A DNA stretch of 64,000 nucleotides from Pseudopithomyces maydicus (lineage: Eukaryota > Ascomycota > Dothideomycetes > Pleosporales > Didymosphaeriaceae), in contig JANTUC010000012.1 of the NCBI GenBank assembly GCA_026873275.1, positions 268,001-332,000 of the forward strand, written 5' to 3'. The first letter of the stretch is position 1, and every line of letters begins with the position of its first letter. Shown here one piece after another: positions 35,201 to 46,187 of the stretch. Below the pieces are notes generated by a model. It was not told the origin of the DNA. It did no database searches and saw only the letters and a list, made by a program, of their open reading frames with translations. The position numbers were made by a program, and so were the translations under genes.

Positions 35201-37335
35201 TTGCAATGTAATCCGCAAGAACGTCGGCCTGGAGGTGGTAAAGATTGTCAGTATGTGCCGTTCGATAATGGTTGAGACAGCTCAGGGACAGAAGGGAGGG
35301 GGTGGCTGAAAAGTACTGACCTCGTCAAGAAAGTGTGTTGTGAGGAGAAAGGTACGGTCACCGCGCTCAGCGAGTAAAATCTCCCAGATCTTTCGTCGGG
35401 AAAGAGGGTCTAAGCCGCTTGACACCTCGTCAACACAACAGACCCTGCTGCCGCCCGTAAACATCATAGCTAGTTGCAGCTTTCGCTTCTGCCCTCCTGA
35501 CAGAGTCTTAGACTGCGCCTTCATTTTATGACCGAGATCGCACGCCCTGATCAGATCCTTGATCGTCTTCTTGTTGTCGGTCGTGCCTGCCGACTTGAGT
35601 CTGTTGAATATTTGTACGTGTTCGAAGACGGTTAGCTCATCCCACATGACATTCTTCTGGGGGCAGAGACCAAGGCCGCCGGTACCGTCAATCTCTATAG
35701 ATCCACTGGTGATGGTGTTCAAGCCAGAAATTGCATCTAATGTGGTTGATTTGCCGCTGCCGTTGGCTCCCAAAAGAACCATGATCTGTCCGCGGCGGGC
35801 CTTGATGCTGAAGTCATTCACAGCGAACACAGTCTCCGGAGGCTTTATGCCGATCCTGGCGAGGACCCTGCTGCGGAACCAGCTGGGCGTCCAGTGTTTG
35901 GAGAAGTTGGACAGGATTATTGAGTGGTCAGGCGACGAAGTGGTTGTCTTTCGCTCTTTGGAAACGGTGCCATACAGCGCGCGCTCGATCAACGCACCCA
36001 GTACGGGATAGACGAAGATTTGGACAATGCAGATGATCCAGAATGCGATACCAGGGAGGGTCCAGTTGATGTCCTCGTACACAGGGGCAGATTTCACCAG
36101 GTTTGCTGGCTGCAGGGTACGCTCCCAGCGAGCGATAAATGTGATGAACCAAACGTAGTTCATACTGGGGAACAACAAGCTCAGTACAGCCACAGCACCT
36201 GTACCGAAAGGTCCAGCAACCTGGGCAATGATGGCCAGTATGATGGGAATAATGACCATGGTAATTCCAGACAGCTGAGCCTTACGGAAGAAGCTGGCAC
36301 CAAATATGGAGAAACTAGTGAGGGCTCCGCCTACAAGAATGTGGTATATGATCAAAATGCCTACATTCGTGTGCACGAAAGCCAGTTGCCTCACAATTAT
36401 GCCCATGATGATCCAGCCGGGTAGGTAAATCAAGTCGAATGCGATGTGGTTGGAGATGAGGCGAGCAGCTTGTGTGTGCCATGGCTTCTTCGCGGGAGAC
36501 ATGGCCTCTACGAGTTGTGAGATGCCGCCCTCTCTTTCAGACGCCATCTGTCCAGTGAGTTGGTAGGTAACACCACACACTCCAATGTACAATGCCACGG
36601 CCATGATGTCGATCAATGCTCCCATATAAGATGTCCTGATGCTCTCCTCACGCTCCTCCTGCGTTTTGGTCGTGAAGGGGTATTCGTCGATCGTGGAAGA
36701 CAGTTGGGTATCGTTCAGGGAAGCAATAGCTCGGTCTACGGCGCTTTGGAACGGCAGGACAAATATCTGGATATCATTGTTTTCCTCATTCACATAGATT
36801 CTTTCGCCAAATGCGCCGTCGGCACGCATGGTATAGTTCCAACCAAACCCATCTCCTTCTTCTGGTGACGAATGAAAGCTAACCGCGCCGTAACATGTAC
36901 TCGCGCCTCGCAGCGAGCTGGCGCATGTGGTCAAGAGTTCTACATCTTGCTCCAGAGTAACAGCCGTCTTTCCCGCGCCTCTGACCGTGTCCGACAGTCT
37001 ATCAATAACTCTCTCGATGTCTCCTCCCGTATGTCCGTTGTTCACGAAGACGACCGTATTTCGATTGCCAGTGGCGGCGGCGAGGGCGTTTTCGAAGCTT
37101 CGAATTGGCGTAGGCGATCCGACGCCAAAGCCAGAGGGTGGGACAAAGAAGTTCTTCGCGTACGTAATGAAGAACATCTGCCTTTGGGTTAGTTGGTGAG
37201 GGCTGATCGTGGAGGGGTGCGTACAAAGATTATGGGGGCCCAGAATGCGCGGATGCTCGTGAAGAACCAATGCCGCACGAAGACGACCATCAGCGTCTTC
37301 TTCGTGAGCGTCCATGTTTGCGAGAAGATGGCCAT
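32252..37335 (-). CDS. ABCA-type full-size ABC transporter
   Basis: Five exons: 37335-37225, 37177-35321, 35228-35075, 35022-33989 and 33931-32252. The introns are 47, 92, 52, 57 nt. Total is 1611 residues with topology (TMD-NBD)2. The N-terminus MAIFSQTWTLTKKTLMVVF leads into the first helix and a large extracellular loop, then a membrane block. The first NBD has Walker A GANGSGKSTT, signature LSGGQKRKLQLA and Walker B RVCCVDEVSSGLD. The second half repeats the plan, with a loop after YWPYVCAVLLPIVAAG, a membrane block, then Walker A GPNGAGKSTT, signature LSGGNKRKLSLG and Walker B VLLLDEPSSGMD. Large exocytosolic loops and N-first order are typical of the ABCA class, usually lipid or sterol transporters; the substrate here is unknown. 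No motif residues are missing. It ends KRLFKR. Confidence 0.93.
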
Positions 37336-38307
37336 CGCGGTACGGTATGCCCCGGTGGGCGCTCAGTTGCGGTGGCGACCTGTCGGTCAAGTCGAATACG
37401 GACGTGAATGCCGGCAGTATATGTATAGGTACACACGAAATTAGTCTAACGGGGGAAGAGCAGTCGCATAGCTCAAGGAATCAAACGAGAAGCATGTGGA
37501 GGAGCAGTAGTCTACAGAACATTCGAAGGAGCGGCGAAGGCACGATAGAAGGCAAACAGTAGCGAGCACTGCCGAGGCCCCGTCGAACGCCGTTTAGGAT
37601 ATTCATGTCGTCGTCTTCGAACATGGATCGGGGCCATTATGCGCCGATGGGTTGCGCGCGTTCGATGACGATGGGGCGCCTTGCCCAAAGGCTGCAAGTG
37701 CCACGCCACAACCTGGTGCCAGATTGCGCCCAGGGGCTCGGCTCCAGAGGGCGCTCCGCGCGCATCGCCGCCCGTTATTCCCTTGCAGGTTGGTCAACAT
37801 GCCCTAAAGCAACGTCTCTCTGCACAGCATGCATACAGCATGCTCCTCCGAGTCTCACCGAGCAATCAGGCTGGAAGGTAGTATATACATGGCGGGGCTT
37901 GACGCGCTCCAGGAACTCTATCCGATATCCCGGTCAATGTTCGGCGCCCAGGATGCCCAGAAGCCGAGGCCGACGTGCCATGAGGATAATGCGGGTAGTA
38001 GGGGCAGTGCTGCTCGTTTAGAGAGTATCGATTTTGCACCGCGTCATACATTTCGATAGAAGGTGGCTATTGTCAGGTGTTGTGAAAGTCTGTCGATGCC
38101 ACGACATTGTTTTCGCTAGTGGTGTTCCGGCAGGAAGAAATTGGAGTCAGGCGCATTAACGATTATCACCGCCGAGAAATTAGGTATTTAGAATAGTAAT
38201 GGTCACGAACAGCAGGGCACAAGTCCTTTATAGAGGACTCGAATCGCGGCCAGGCTATCTATTCCGAACCACTGCCCAAGGACATCTCCTATCTTTTGAA
38301 GATTTGA
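37336..38307. other. Intergenic region
   Basis: Upstream of the ABC transporter gene and downstream of the MFS gene. Open frames here overlap on both strands and show no coding signs. Confidence 0.45.
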
Positions 38308-40041
38308 CTATATAGTATATCTGAATTGCGGATTACGTCTATCGGTCAGATCATCTTCGAAAGCGTTTTCAAATCCTTCAGCGGAAGACCTATCGCGACG
38401 CTTGTTATCCCAAATGCACACGTAGCGGTACACAATAGCAAGCAAGGCGGCTATGATCGAGGTGATCAAGACGGCAATGAAACCTGGAGCGTACACAGGC
38501 GCATCTTTGGATTTGAACAAGAGTGGTCCGACAAAGTTCCCGAGGCAATAGCCTACGAAGATACCGGATGAGGTGACTTTGCAGCTCGTTAGCATATATC
38601 TGGCCACTGATCACGCCGTTCGTACCAGAGCGTTTTGTATATCCCGCGGTGTTAGCTATCTGCAAGCCCATCAGGACAGCGTATGCACCTCCAAACGATG
38701 CAAGAATATAGCATGCAAACAGGAGTCCTCCCTTAGCACTTCGTGGGAGAAGCCATAGAAGCAGGCTGGCGAGAATCGTCCCACACTGGCAGATGGCGAT
38801 GAGCCATGTGCGGATTCGGGGTATGCGATATGCACAATACGGTGCCTACGTAGGTATTAATTCAACTAGCACAAGTACCACATATCGCGTATTACTCACG
38901 GCGAGCTCGATGGTGCCGATAACAGCACCCGCTGGGAGCGTCAACAACAGCGAGTTGAGGCGATTATATCCGAAGCCCGAGATGATGATCGGAATGAAAG
39001 AAGACACAGGGCCGTTCGCAATCATCATGAGGAACGATATGGCAAAGACGAGCCAAAACTTAATGTCGAGGAGCGATTCCCACACTTGCTCTATCTTGAA
39101 GTGCGTATTCCGCACACCGGAGTTGTTGGCACGCATTCGAGCGACAGCTATGTAGCGTTCTCGGTCGCTGAATCCCCGCGCTCTGATGGGATCGGGCGGC
39201 ATCAGAAAGTAAATGAGGATGGCCCAAAGGACGGTGATGGCGCCTGCGACAAGATACATGTATTGCCAGCTATTCAGACTGCGTAGACGATTAGGTGTCT
39301 TCATCAAACAGGCTGTTTCATACTTACGAGCCGCCATTGATGTGTCCCAAGCCATAGTTGATTAGAGGCGAGATGGCAGAGACGTATCCCGTGCAACAGT
39401 ACCACGCGCCCATACGCAAAGCCTGCTCTGGTTTCTTATACCACCCGCCAACGACCAGCATGAACATGGGTGATATACCGCTTTCTAGGAAACCGAGGAA
39501 GAAACGTTGGGCTGTATATAGTATTTAGTTAAAGGCTCAGTCCACGGACGCCCTGTCTGTTCTTACCATAGAAGCTCTGCCAGTTATGGCAGGCAGCCGA
39601 GCACATCAAGCATACACCCCAAACCGCCACAATTGCTGAAGCAACTCTCTCAATAGGATAGCGCTGTGCTAGTAAGATGGCGGGATAACTGCCCACGATG
39701 AAGCCGAGATAGAAAATGCTTGCGGAAAATGAGTATCGGTTCCCAACGTCCAGATGCAAGTCTTCTCGAAGTCCAAAAAGAGCGGCTTGCGATAGCATTG
39801 CCTTATCGTAATACTGGAGTCCATATGTAATGCACAGAAGTGGAATAAGCTTGCGGTCGATCTTGTGTCGCAGTTTGCTCTCTTCTTCGGGAGTCCAATT
39901 GGTATCGCCGGCATATCCAGCCAAGACCCTCAGTGCCTGGTCTTGGTGAACAGTATCGATAGTTCTCGCGTGCCTTAGCTCTTCCAGGCTGATATTGTGA
40001 TGCTCATGCCTTTCGACAACCTGCTTCTCGATCTCGGACAT
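38308..40041 (-). CDS. MFS permease, allantoate/nicotinate (Dal5/Tna1) type
   Basis: Five exons: 40041-39567, 39511-39328, 39278-38900, 38845-38626 and 38576-38308. The introns are 49-55 nt with GTAAG/GTGAG/GTACG donors. Total is 508 residues. A cytosolic N-terminus of about 70 residues is followed by 12 predicted membrane helices. Motifs of the anion:cation symporter family are visible: LLCITYGLQYYDKAMLSQAA in helix 1, YPAILLAQRYPIERV between helices 2-3, and QRFFLGFLESGISPMF in helix 4. The C-terminal half contains TKRSVTSSGIFVGYCLGNF, which is completed only by splicing the last intron. The family moves small organic anions (allantoate, nicotinate, pantothenate and others) with protons at the plasma membrane. 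The substrate cannot be read from sequence. The gene is intact. Confidence 0.9.
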
Positions 40042-40775
40042 TGCGTAGGATGGGAGACAAATATGTAGTTGTTACTAACGAAAGAAAGGATGCAACGAAT
40101 ACGCCCGCCTTTTTCAGTAAAATCTCAGATCGCAGGATCACGGCATTCAGCACGTATTCGGTCAATTGATGCATGATGTCCAGGCCAAGCATTTCTGTCT
40201 CAAGCCGATGGCGTTGCGACGAACCCCGCAAAGAGTTTGGGGCGGACCGTTTTGTGCGGGGAAATGGGGTTTGATGCAGCCCGCCGAACTGCAAGATTGT
40301 AGAACGAGTCGCAGCGGACGATTCACAAGTCAATCTGTTACGAAACAAGAATAGAACTTGTCTGATAGTCCAATTCTGTGTTCATCTAAGCATTCAATGT
40401 TTGTACGCGTGCGATTCCCTACAGTAGGCAATATCAAAGATGCTAGGAACTCGAAACGACGTGACCAGGGACGAATTGGAGCTTGATTGCTACATAAGTA
40501 CCATCGCAAGTCTAAGAAGTTCCTCGAGGTAGAAGCTTGTGTCATATGGTGTTTTTATATAAAGAAATTTGTTTAGTTCTAACCGTACCGTGGCAGGCAC
40601 ACCTAGGCACTCGGAGATTACAATTCCATTACTGCTATATGGACTTTAAAAGATATTAGGAACATTTAGTTGAAATGCCCGAAATGCCAGTCATAGTGGT
40701 ATGTATCATAGTAAGAATTGGGAGCCATCAAGATAAGGTAGCCCTCCCTCTAGGGTACACAGAAAAAAAAGATGT
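40042..40775. other. Intergenic region
   Basis: 5' region of the MFS gene and 3' flank of the tRNA-like unit. No gene seen. Confidence 0.45.
40763..40770 (-). terminator. RNA polymerase III terminator (T8)
   Basis: On the minus strand a run of eight T lies six bases after the tRNA-like 3' end. That is the expected pol III stop signal and supports real transcription of the unit. Confidence 0.75.
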
Positions 40776-40910
40776 TACCAGGCGTTGGATTCGAACCAAC
40801 GTCTCTGCATCGCGGAAGGTGCCTGCAGGACGCTAGGCACACTCAAAGTGTGTTCTGGGTAATGCAGGCACCTTCCGCGATGCAGTGTCATACCACTAGA
40901 CCAGCCCGGC
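40776..40910 (-). tRNA. tRNA-like pol III gene with a 64-nt insert forming a 23-bp hairpin; isotype unclear
   Basis: The minus strand begins GCCGGGCTGGTCTAGTGGTA, a good A box and D arm. It ends with a perfect T arm (GTTGG-TTCGAAT-CCAAC), then GCCTGGT and A. The acceptor stem GCCGGGC/GCCTGGT pairs over seven positions with two G-U pairs. In the anticodon arm, CTGCATCGCGGAAGG... and its complement form a perfect 23-bp inverted repeat (plus-strand coordinates 40805-40827 and 40863-40885). The 35-nt spacer itself holds a 5-bp hairpin. If read as an intron-bearing tRNA, about 71 nt mature with a 64-nt intron, the loop would be TCGCGGA. It would lack U33, so the anticodon is not trustworthy. The T8 terminator downstream supports transcription. 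Confidence 0.7.
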
Positions 40911-41852
40911 TTCGGGGTTTTGTTTTCTTGATAGTATATAGTGTCCTAAAATGGGTTATAACCACCGAGTTCTGAAGAGATATAATGGCGGGGATTGACT
41001 TTCTGCCCTTTGTGACAGCTATCCGGGTGCCATGTGGGTGAGAGAGGAAGGAGCAGGGTGGCTGGGTAAGCTGATCCCTTGTCTCCCACCTGTCGTATCG
41101 TCCCAACACTGAATAGAAAACCTTTCAAGTAGGAGCATGAGTTAAGGCCATAAGCAGGAAATAATCATCGATTAGACTTGCATTTGGGCGGCTGCAAGCT
41201 CATCTAATGCTTCGACGCGTATCTTATCCCAGTGCACCACGGTGTCGTCTCATTCCAGATTACAGTGAACAGTGGGTAGCTTTTCGCCTACAGTCTATCA
41301 TAATATTGTCGATTGAAATAGTCTCATGGTGTCTTTGGCGCTATTCCTTGACAATGAAACATCACTTGCTAAGTCCACATGAACAGGTGGAAAGGAATTT
41401 ACGAACAATGATCCTCCATGTCTACCATTGCCGAAATGATGCCCATATCCAATCTAAGTATAATCTCTATGAATCCTCATTGAACCATATACTTCTTGTT
41501 GTTTGCTAGATACTTTTGCAGCTAGACCACATCGCAAATAAGTCTCGCGGCATACCTACAAATAGGTAGGACAGTCACTTTGCTAGCATTTATCAGGCAA
41601 GACGCCCGTTTTCAATCGTCACAAGAGGGGTTGACAGCTTTTTCTCCATTATATGCGTTTTCATCCAGTCAGCTACTCTGCTGCCGGTTTCCAAAAACAC
41701 AAAACATCAGGCAAGAGCGACCCACTCCCCCATTATTGTACTCACTAGCGATACTCAATACTCACAGCGATGAAACTTCACGAATTGTTTCCTTCGCACC
41801 AGCTGCGTAAACAGCAATCTTTCAATTCTAATTTCCTATAAGCTTCGCACCT
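40911..41852. other. Intergenic region
   Basis: Upstream of the tRNA-like unit and 3' of the minus-strand membrane protein gene. Short frames only, none supported. Confidence 0.45.
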
Positions 41853-43817
41853 TCATAGAGACCATCCACCTTTCATCGCCCATGCTGGGCCTGCAATCAA
41901 TATACACGCGATACCTACAGCCGCCGATCGTACCGCAAGTCTGACGGCCAGCGTAACGTGGCCTGTAGGCCCGCTCTTCACCAACCATTGCCTAAGCTGC
42001 GCAAGCGCCAGAGACTCCAGCAAAAACGTAATCCCACAAGCTACCATCATCGCCAAGAACCAGACCTCGAAAGACGACGCCAACACGATCGCTGAATGGA
42101 CCGGGCGTAGAATGCAATGCCCTTTTAACACACCATGGAACTCTTCTGGGATGGCGATATCTTTCGGCACTTCATGTTCGGCGACACCAAACGCGCTACT
42201 GGTTGGAATTCCGTTCAAACCGCACAACGTCGAGTTGCCGAATAAGTGGACAAGTTGTGCTTTGAGCTCGTAGCAGTCAAAGGCCACGGCGTCTTTGACC
42301 TGTGATACACGCCAGAAGAAGTAAATCACCAATGCTAACCAGACAGCAGCTTGAATTCCGTGGAAAGCCCAGTGAGAGGGAGCTACACTGTTCATGAGGT
42401 TGCTGAAGAAGTTGTTATCTCCTTGGGTAGCCTCCCCATGTGCAGGTCTTTCTCGGATCTTATTCCAGGGCACAATCGGGAGCCAGTGCTTCCGGCGCGA
42501 GTCCCACACATGGACTGGCTTGTCGACTTGTGTTCTAGTGGTCCTAGTCGTGGCTGTGCGGCCGAGGCTTTGATGTCGCAGCGGGCTTGGATAAGCGGTT
42601 CGCGAAGGCCGGATAGGTTCTTTGAAGCGATACGACGGGTGTCTGTGGAACGCCGCCGAAGATGACACCTGAGTAGGTAGATTTTCGTCGGTGGTATTGC
42701 CACTTGGGGGATCAGGGTTCGTGGGAAACAGCCGGGTCGCTCCGAAAGCGCGATATTCAGGTGTCGAGCTGCGGCTGGGGTATGAGATCCGTGACGGTGC
42801 CGGAGGAAACAGTGCTTCTTCGCCTTCAATGCTATCTCCAAAGTAGTCTGCATGGACTTCGTGCCCTAGGGGCTTAGATTGTAGCTTGATACCCTTATAT
42901 CGATCCTCGATGGTACGCTCGTTGTCTCTTTCTTCAACTTCGTCAATTGCAAGATTTGCGATCGTAGGTCCAGACATAGATCCAAGGCCAGAAGGCAAAT
43001 CCGCGATGCGATCGTCGAATTCACTGCTAAAGAGATCATTATCAATCTTGTTGGCATCAAATAGCAGGTTTTCGTATCTTTCATCGATTGGTTGAACGGG
43101 ATATACAGACACAGAAGCAGAGGTCAAGACCCGAGCCATGGTTTGCTCTTGCACACTTGGCGATTTTTCCCGATTAGTATGATCGCCAGGATATACATTC
43201 TTCAGCGCCTTATGAGCCGAGCTATCTTGTTCCTTAATGTCGGGCTCCAGACCGCATGTCTGCTGCACCAGGCTTGGCGCTTTCCCAACAATATTGTGCC
43301 CCTCTTCACTGGGCGCTGCTTGCGCTACATTTGTACGTTGATGTCCATTGCTATGCGAATGCTCTGAGGATGTGCGTGCGATGTACGCGACGTTCGGTGT
43401 TGTTTCCGCCTCGAATTGTCCATGTCGCGAGCTTGATTGCGAGAATGTCCGTACGAAACCCGGTAGTTGACGGTTGAGAGATGCAGTTGGGTGTCCATCT
43501 ATGAATTGATCTTGGGCAGAACTACTTTGTGGGGATGATGAACGATTCTCAGAAGAGTCTGTAGGTCCAATGTGGAGGCCATAATCAGTGTGATGATGGC
43601 CGGATGACTCTGACATGATGGAAGGTTGCGTAGTGAGAAAGTCGATCCCAAATTGCTGTGTGGGTGTTAGCAATGTAGACTTTCTTTCTGTTACGTGTAT
43701 AAACCTTACATCTCGAGAGCGCTTATGTCTCTGTCTTCGCTCTTGCTGTTTCTTGCGGGAAGAAATACGCGCAGAAGAGAAAGACGACGTGCTCTGAGAG
43801 GCCAGTTCTTCGGACAT
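41853..43817 (-). CDS. Fungal membrane protein with a large disordered cytosolic region
   Basis: Start at ATG (MSEELASQSTSSFSSARIS). A 54-nt in-frame intron is likely at 43709-43656 (GTAAGG, branch TGCTAAC, acceptor CACACAG). It joins RSRD to QQFGIDF and gives about 636 residues. The first 480 residues are Ser/Thr/Pro/His-rich and disordered. A membrane domain follows with helices at WAFHGIQAAVWLALVIYFFW, then a Cys-containing loop (AFDCYELK, STLCGLN, GHCILRP). Further helices are IVLASSFEVWFLAMMVACG plus ITFLLESLALA, and finally LAVRSAAVGIACILIAGPAW. Four membrane segments are plausible, with a Cys-bearing loop outside. I do not recognise the family. Transport and scaffolding are both possible. 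Confidence 0.75.
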   Translation of the reverse strand: MSEELASQSTSSFSSARISSRKKQQERRQRHKRSRDVRFIHVTERKSTLLTPTQQFGIDFLTTQPSIMSESSGHHHTDYGLHIGPTDSSENRSSSPQSSSAQDQFIDGHPTASLNRQLPGFVRTFSQSSSRHGQFEAETTPNVAYIARTSSEHSHSNGHQRTNVAQAAPSEEGHNIVGKAPSLVQQTCGLEPDIKEQDSSAHKALKNVYPGDHTNREKSPSVQEQTMARVLTSASVSVYPVQPIDERYENLLFDANKIDNDLFSSEFDDRIADLPSGLGSMSGPTIANLAIDEVEERDNERTIEDRYKGIKLQSKPLGHEVHADYFGDSIEGEEALFPPAPSRISYPSRSSTPEYRAFGATRLFPTNPDPPSGNTTDENLPTQVSSSAAFHRHPSYRFKEPIRPSRTAYPSPLRHQSLGRTATTRTTRTQVDKPVHVWDSRRKHWLPIVPWNKIRERPAHGEATQGDNNFFSNLMNSVAPSHWAFHGIQAAVWLALVIYFFWRVSQVKDAVAFDCYELKAQLVHLFGNSTLCGLNGIPTSSAFGVAEHEVPKDIAIPEEFHGVLKGHCILRPVHSAIVLASSFEVWFLAMMVACGITFLLESLALAQLRQWLVKSGPTGHVTLAVRLAVRSAAVGIACILIAGPAWAMKGGWSL

Positions 43818-44203
43818 AATTTAAACTAATGGTCACTGCTTCGTGATCTCAATCGTATTGTGACAAGCACATCTTTCAGGCCAATTCGCTCCCACGACCG
43901 TTTCGTCTGGCATCAATGCATCCAGGACGAGGAAGCGCTGCAGACATCTTTATGCACACGCCCGATTTTCTAGATGCCATCTGCATATAACCCCGCATGG
44001 TATCTGCATGTTCAGATAATTCGAAGCAACCACGCAACCAGGAGTGCAAATTGACGATGTGCTCCGTTTCAAAACAGAAAGAAAACAATGGTGTTCGAGA
44101 TCGGTGTTGAGGATTCCAGTCCCATGAAACCATCTGCATGGCGAGCCAGGAGCATTAGATTACCAAAAGCGCCAACAGTAAATGCCCCCGAGTTAGACTC
44201 ATA
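43818..44203. other. Intergenic region
   Basis: Between two same-strand genes; the upstream promoter of the membrane protein gene. Nothing else seen. Confidence 0.45.
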
Positions 44204-45688
44204 TCAAATCTTCTTCAAGAGCAAGCGGTCTTGTGCAAGGATGCGTCGTGCGCCGCGAGCAGTGATTATCCACGGTGCGAGCAATATAGCGATCCAGTAC
44301 CTCAAAGTAGCGAGGATTGCCAGAGGGATAGGAGCTATGACTCGGGTGATCAACCATCTGACATATCCGCTTGCGATGTGGCGACCTCCCTGTACGGTAG
44401 CCTTCGCGCGCCCAACAATCTGTACGGCGGCCAGAATGCTCCAAAGACAGAGCGCCGGCCCTGGATCCTTGCCGTGCCACATTTCTTCTTTGAAGTTCAC
44501 GGTCCATACCCAGCACATCATGCTCATGTGCAACAATCGAGCCCACCAGTCTTTTCGCCAGGGTCTCGCTGCTAGGAAGATGCGTGCAAGCTCGGAAGTT
44601 GCTACAGGGGCGGAAAACATGGCTTTGGGGCATCGCATATCGGTTGGGAACTGGACAGGCTCCCAGTTTGTGTTTGCAAGCACTGGTGACGTGTATGCGA
44701 GTGCGAGCGCCTCTCGCAGCTCAGGTATCGAGGCAAGTAACACAAGACTGAGATGCGCTTCGTTGTGGCAACTGATAACTGTGACCTTGCGCACGATGTT
44801 ACCGTGCTTGATCTTATCCTGCACATGGAAGGTAAGGCTTATGTGGTTCGCAACAACCGTCTGCCAGTCCATCAACGCGTCCACGAGTTGGGCCGTGAAC
44901 TGGTAGAGGACCTCATACAGCGGTGAGCCAGCTCCCATGATGACGAAGTCCCGGTCGGTAGCCCGTGCATTCGCGACGACGAATGTGCGTAGCTGTCCGG
45001 CGTGCACGAAGGCGTGCGCGGAGTAGAACGAGCCACCTTCTGCGATCTCGATAAGCCGGTAGGGTCTGGTCTCTGAGATGGGAAGACGTTTGATTGCATT
45101 GACGGTGTGGTCATTCAATGTGGAACGAGAGAGGATAAGAGGAGAGTCGGACTCAATCGAGGACGTCGGTGCGGATGGGCCCACATCGACAAGCGTATCC
45201 TCATCGTCCGTGTCATAGCATGGCAGCGGCTGCAACGCGAATGTCGAATCCCGAATGCTGAGTATCTCTGCAATACATTTCCTGGAGTGTACCATGAATG
45301 AAGTCGGTACCTTTACAATACTGGCCGTTCCAGGTACGGCATCGATGATGTTGTCGCGCACGAAGTCCTGGAACTCGTAGTCGTGATGGACGAGCGTCTC
45401 CCCGACAAGATTAGCGCCTCTAGCTCTGAGGCTCTCCAGAATGTGTCCTGGAAGAGGGCCAAAGGGAATGACCAGGTCGATTCGTTCTCCTATCGCCTTC
45501 CAGAGTTCGGCTGCGTTCCAGGTTGTGGTGAGGCGGTGGAAGCGGCGGTACGCCCGAGAATAACGGGCCGGTGAGGTCCCCCATACACGCTCCTCGTCTG
45601 CCCCATAGACAATGTGGCCCTCTGCAGAAAGCACCCTTGCTAATGCCAAAGCGTTTGGCTTTGATGCCGACGTGAAGAGAATCTGCAT
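44204..45688 (-). CDS. ATP-grasp-like protein with C-terminal membrane helices
   Basis: Single exon of 494 residues; the first in-frame ATG gives MQILFTSASKPNALALARVL (an upstream frame begins with GTG only). The N-terminus is a pre-ATP-grasp Rossmann-like domain (ALARVLSAEGHIVYGADEE). The middle resembles an ATP-grasp fold, with RLIEIAEGGSFYSAHAFVHA and later VISCHNEAHLSLVLL, where a metal-binding Glu/Asn pair normally sits. The usual lysine and glutamate signatures look partly degenerate. The last 110 residues contain hydrophobic stretches (LLHMSMMCWVWTV, PGPALCLWSILAAVQIVG, VIAPIPLAILATLRYWIAIL) that could anchor it in a membrane. ATP-grasp enzymes join carboxylates to amines or thiols. 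Substrate and activity are unknown, and a pseudo-enzyme is possible. Confidence 0.7.
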   Translation of the reverse strand: MQILFTSASKPNALALARVLSAEGHIVYGADEERVWGTSPARYSRAYRRFHRLTTTWNAAELWKAIGERIDLVIPFGPLPGHILESLRARGANLVGETLVHHDYEFQDFVRDNIIDAVPGTASIVKVPTSFMVHSRKCIAEILSIRDSTFALQPLPCYDTDDEDTLVDVGPSAPTSSIESDSPLILSRSTLNDHTVNAIKRLPISETRPYRLIEIAEGGSFYSAHAFVHAGQLRTFVVANARATDRDFVIMGAGSPLYEVLYQFTAQLVDALMDWQTVVANHISLTFHVQDKIKHGNIVRKVTVISCHNEAHLSLVLLASIPELREALALAYTSPVLANTNWEPVQFPTDMRCPKAMFSAPVATSELARIFLAARPWRKDWWARLLHMSMMCWVWTVNFKEEMWHGKDPGPALCLWSILAAVQIVGRAKATVQGGRHIASGYVRWLITRVIAPIPLAILATLRYWIAILLAPWIITARGARRILAQDRLLLKKI

Positions 45689-46187
45689 GGCGAAGATGAT
45701 GTGGAAGTTCGGGAGGAGGAACAACTGCTGAGCTGGAGACACAGCGGAGCGGTTTTGTTAGTACAGAGCGAGGCGGTGAGCCGTATCCATCAGGAGATAA
45801 ATTGAGCACAGATACCGCATCGTCACGTCGAAGTGCTAGGTGTTGTGCAGCGCATTGGAATGTGGGGACGTTAGCTTCCGGGACGGGCACCCAATTGGAC
45901 CACGTCATGTTCCGCGGTGAAGCTCCCGCCCAAGCGTGTCTGGCTTCTTGGCTGTAGACTAGAACCACTGCAGGGAACGCCCCAGGACACTAAGTTGATG
46001 CACGAGTTCAACAATATAAATAGGGAACATGTGAATATGGTAAAAGTATATATGTAATATGAGCCTCACGGCTGAGGGGTATCATTTGTATTGTACATGA
46101 TGTTCTACAGATATCGTGGCCTCATCAAAGGAATTCAACTCTCCAACCTTGCAACCATCTGCGTGTGTATACTGAAGCGCTGAGATG
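45689..46187. other. Intergenic region
   Basis: Upstream of the ATP-grasp-like gene and 3' of the next minus-strand gene. An overlapping frame (45420-45968) has no supporting motif. Confidence 0.4.
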
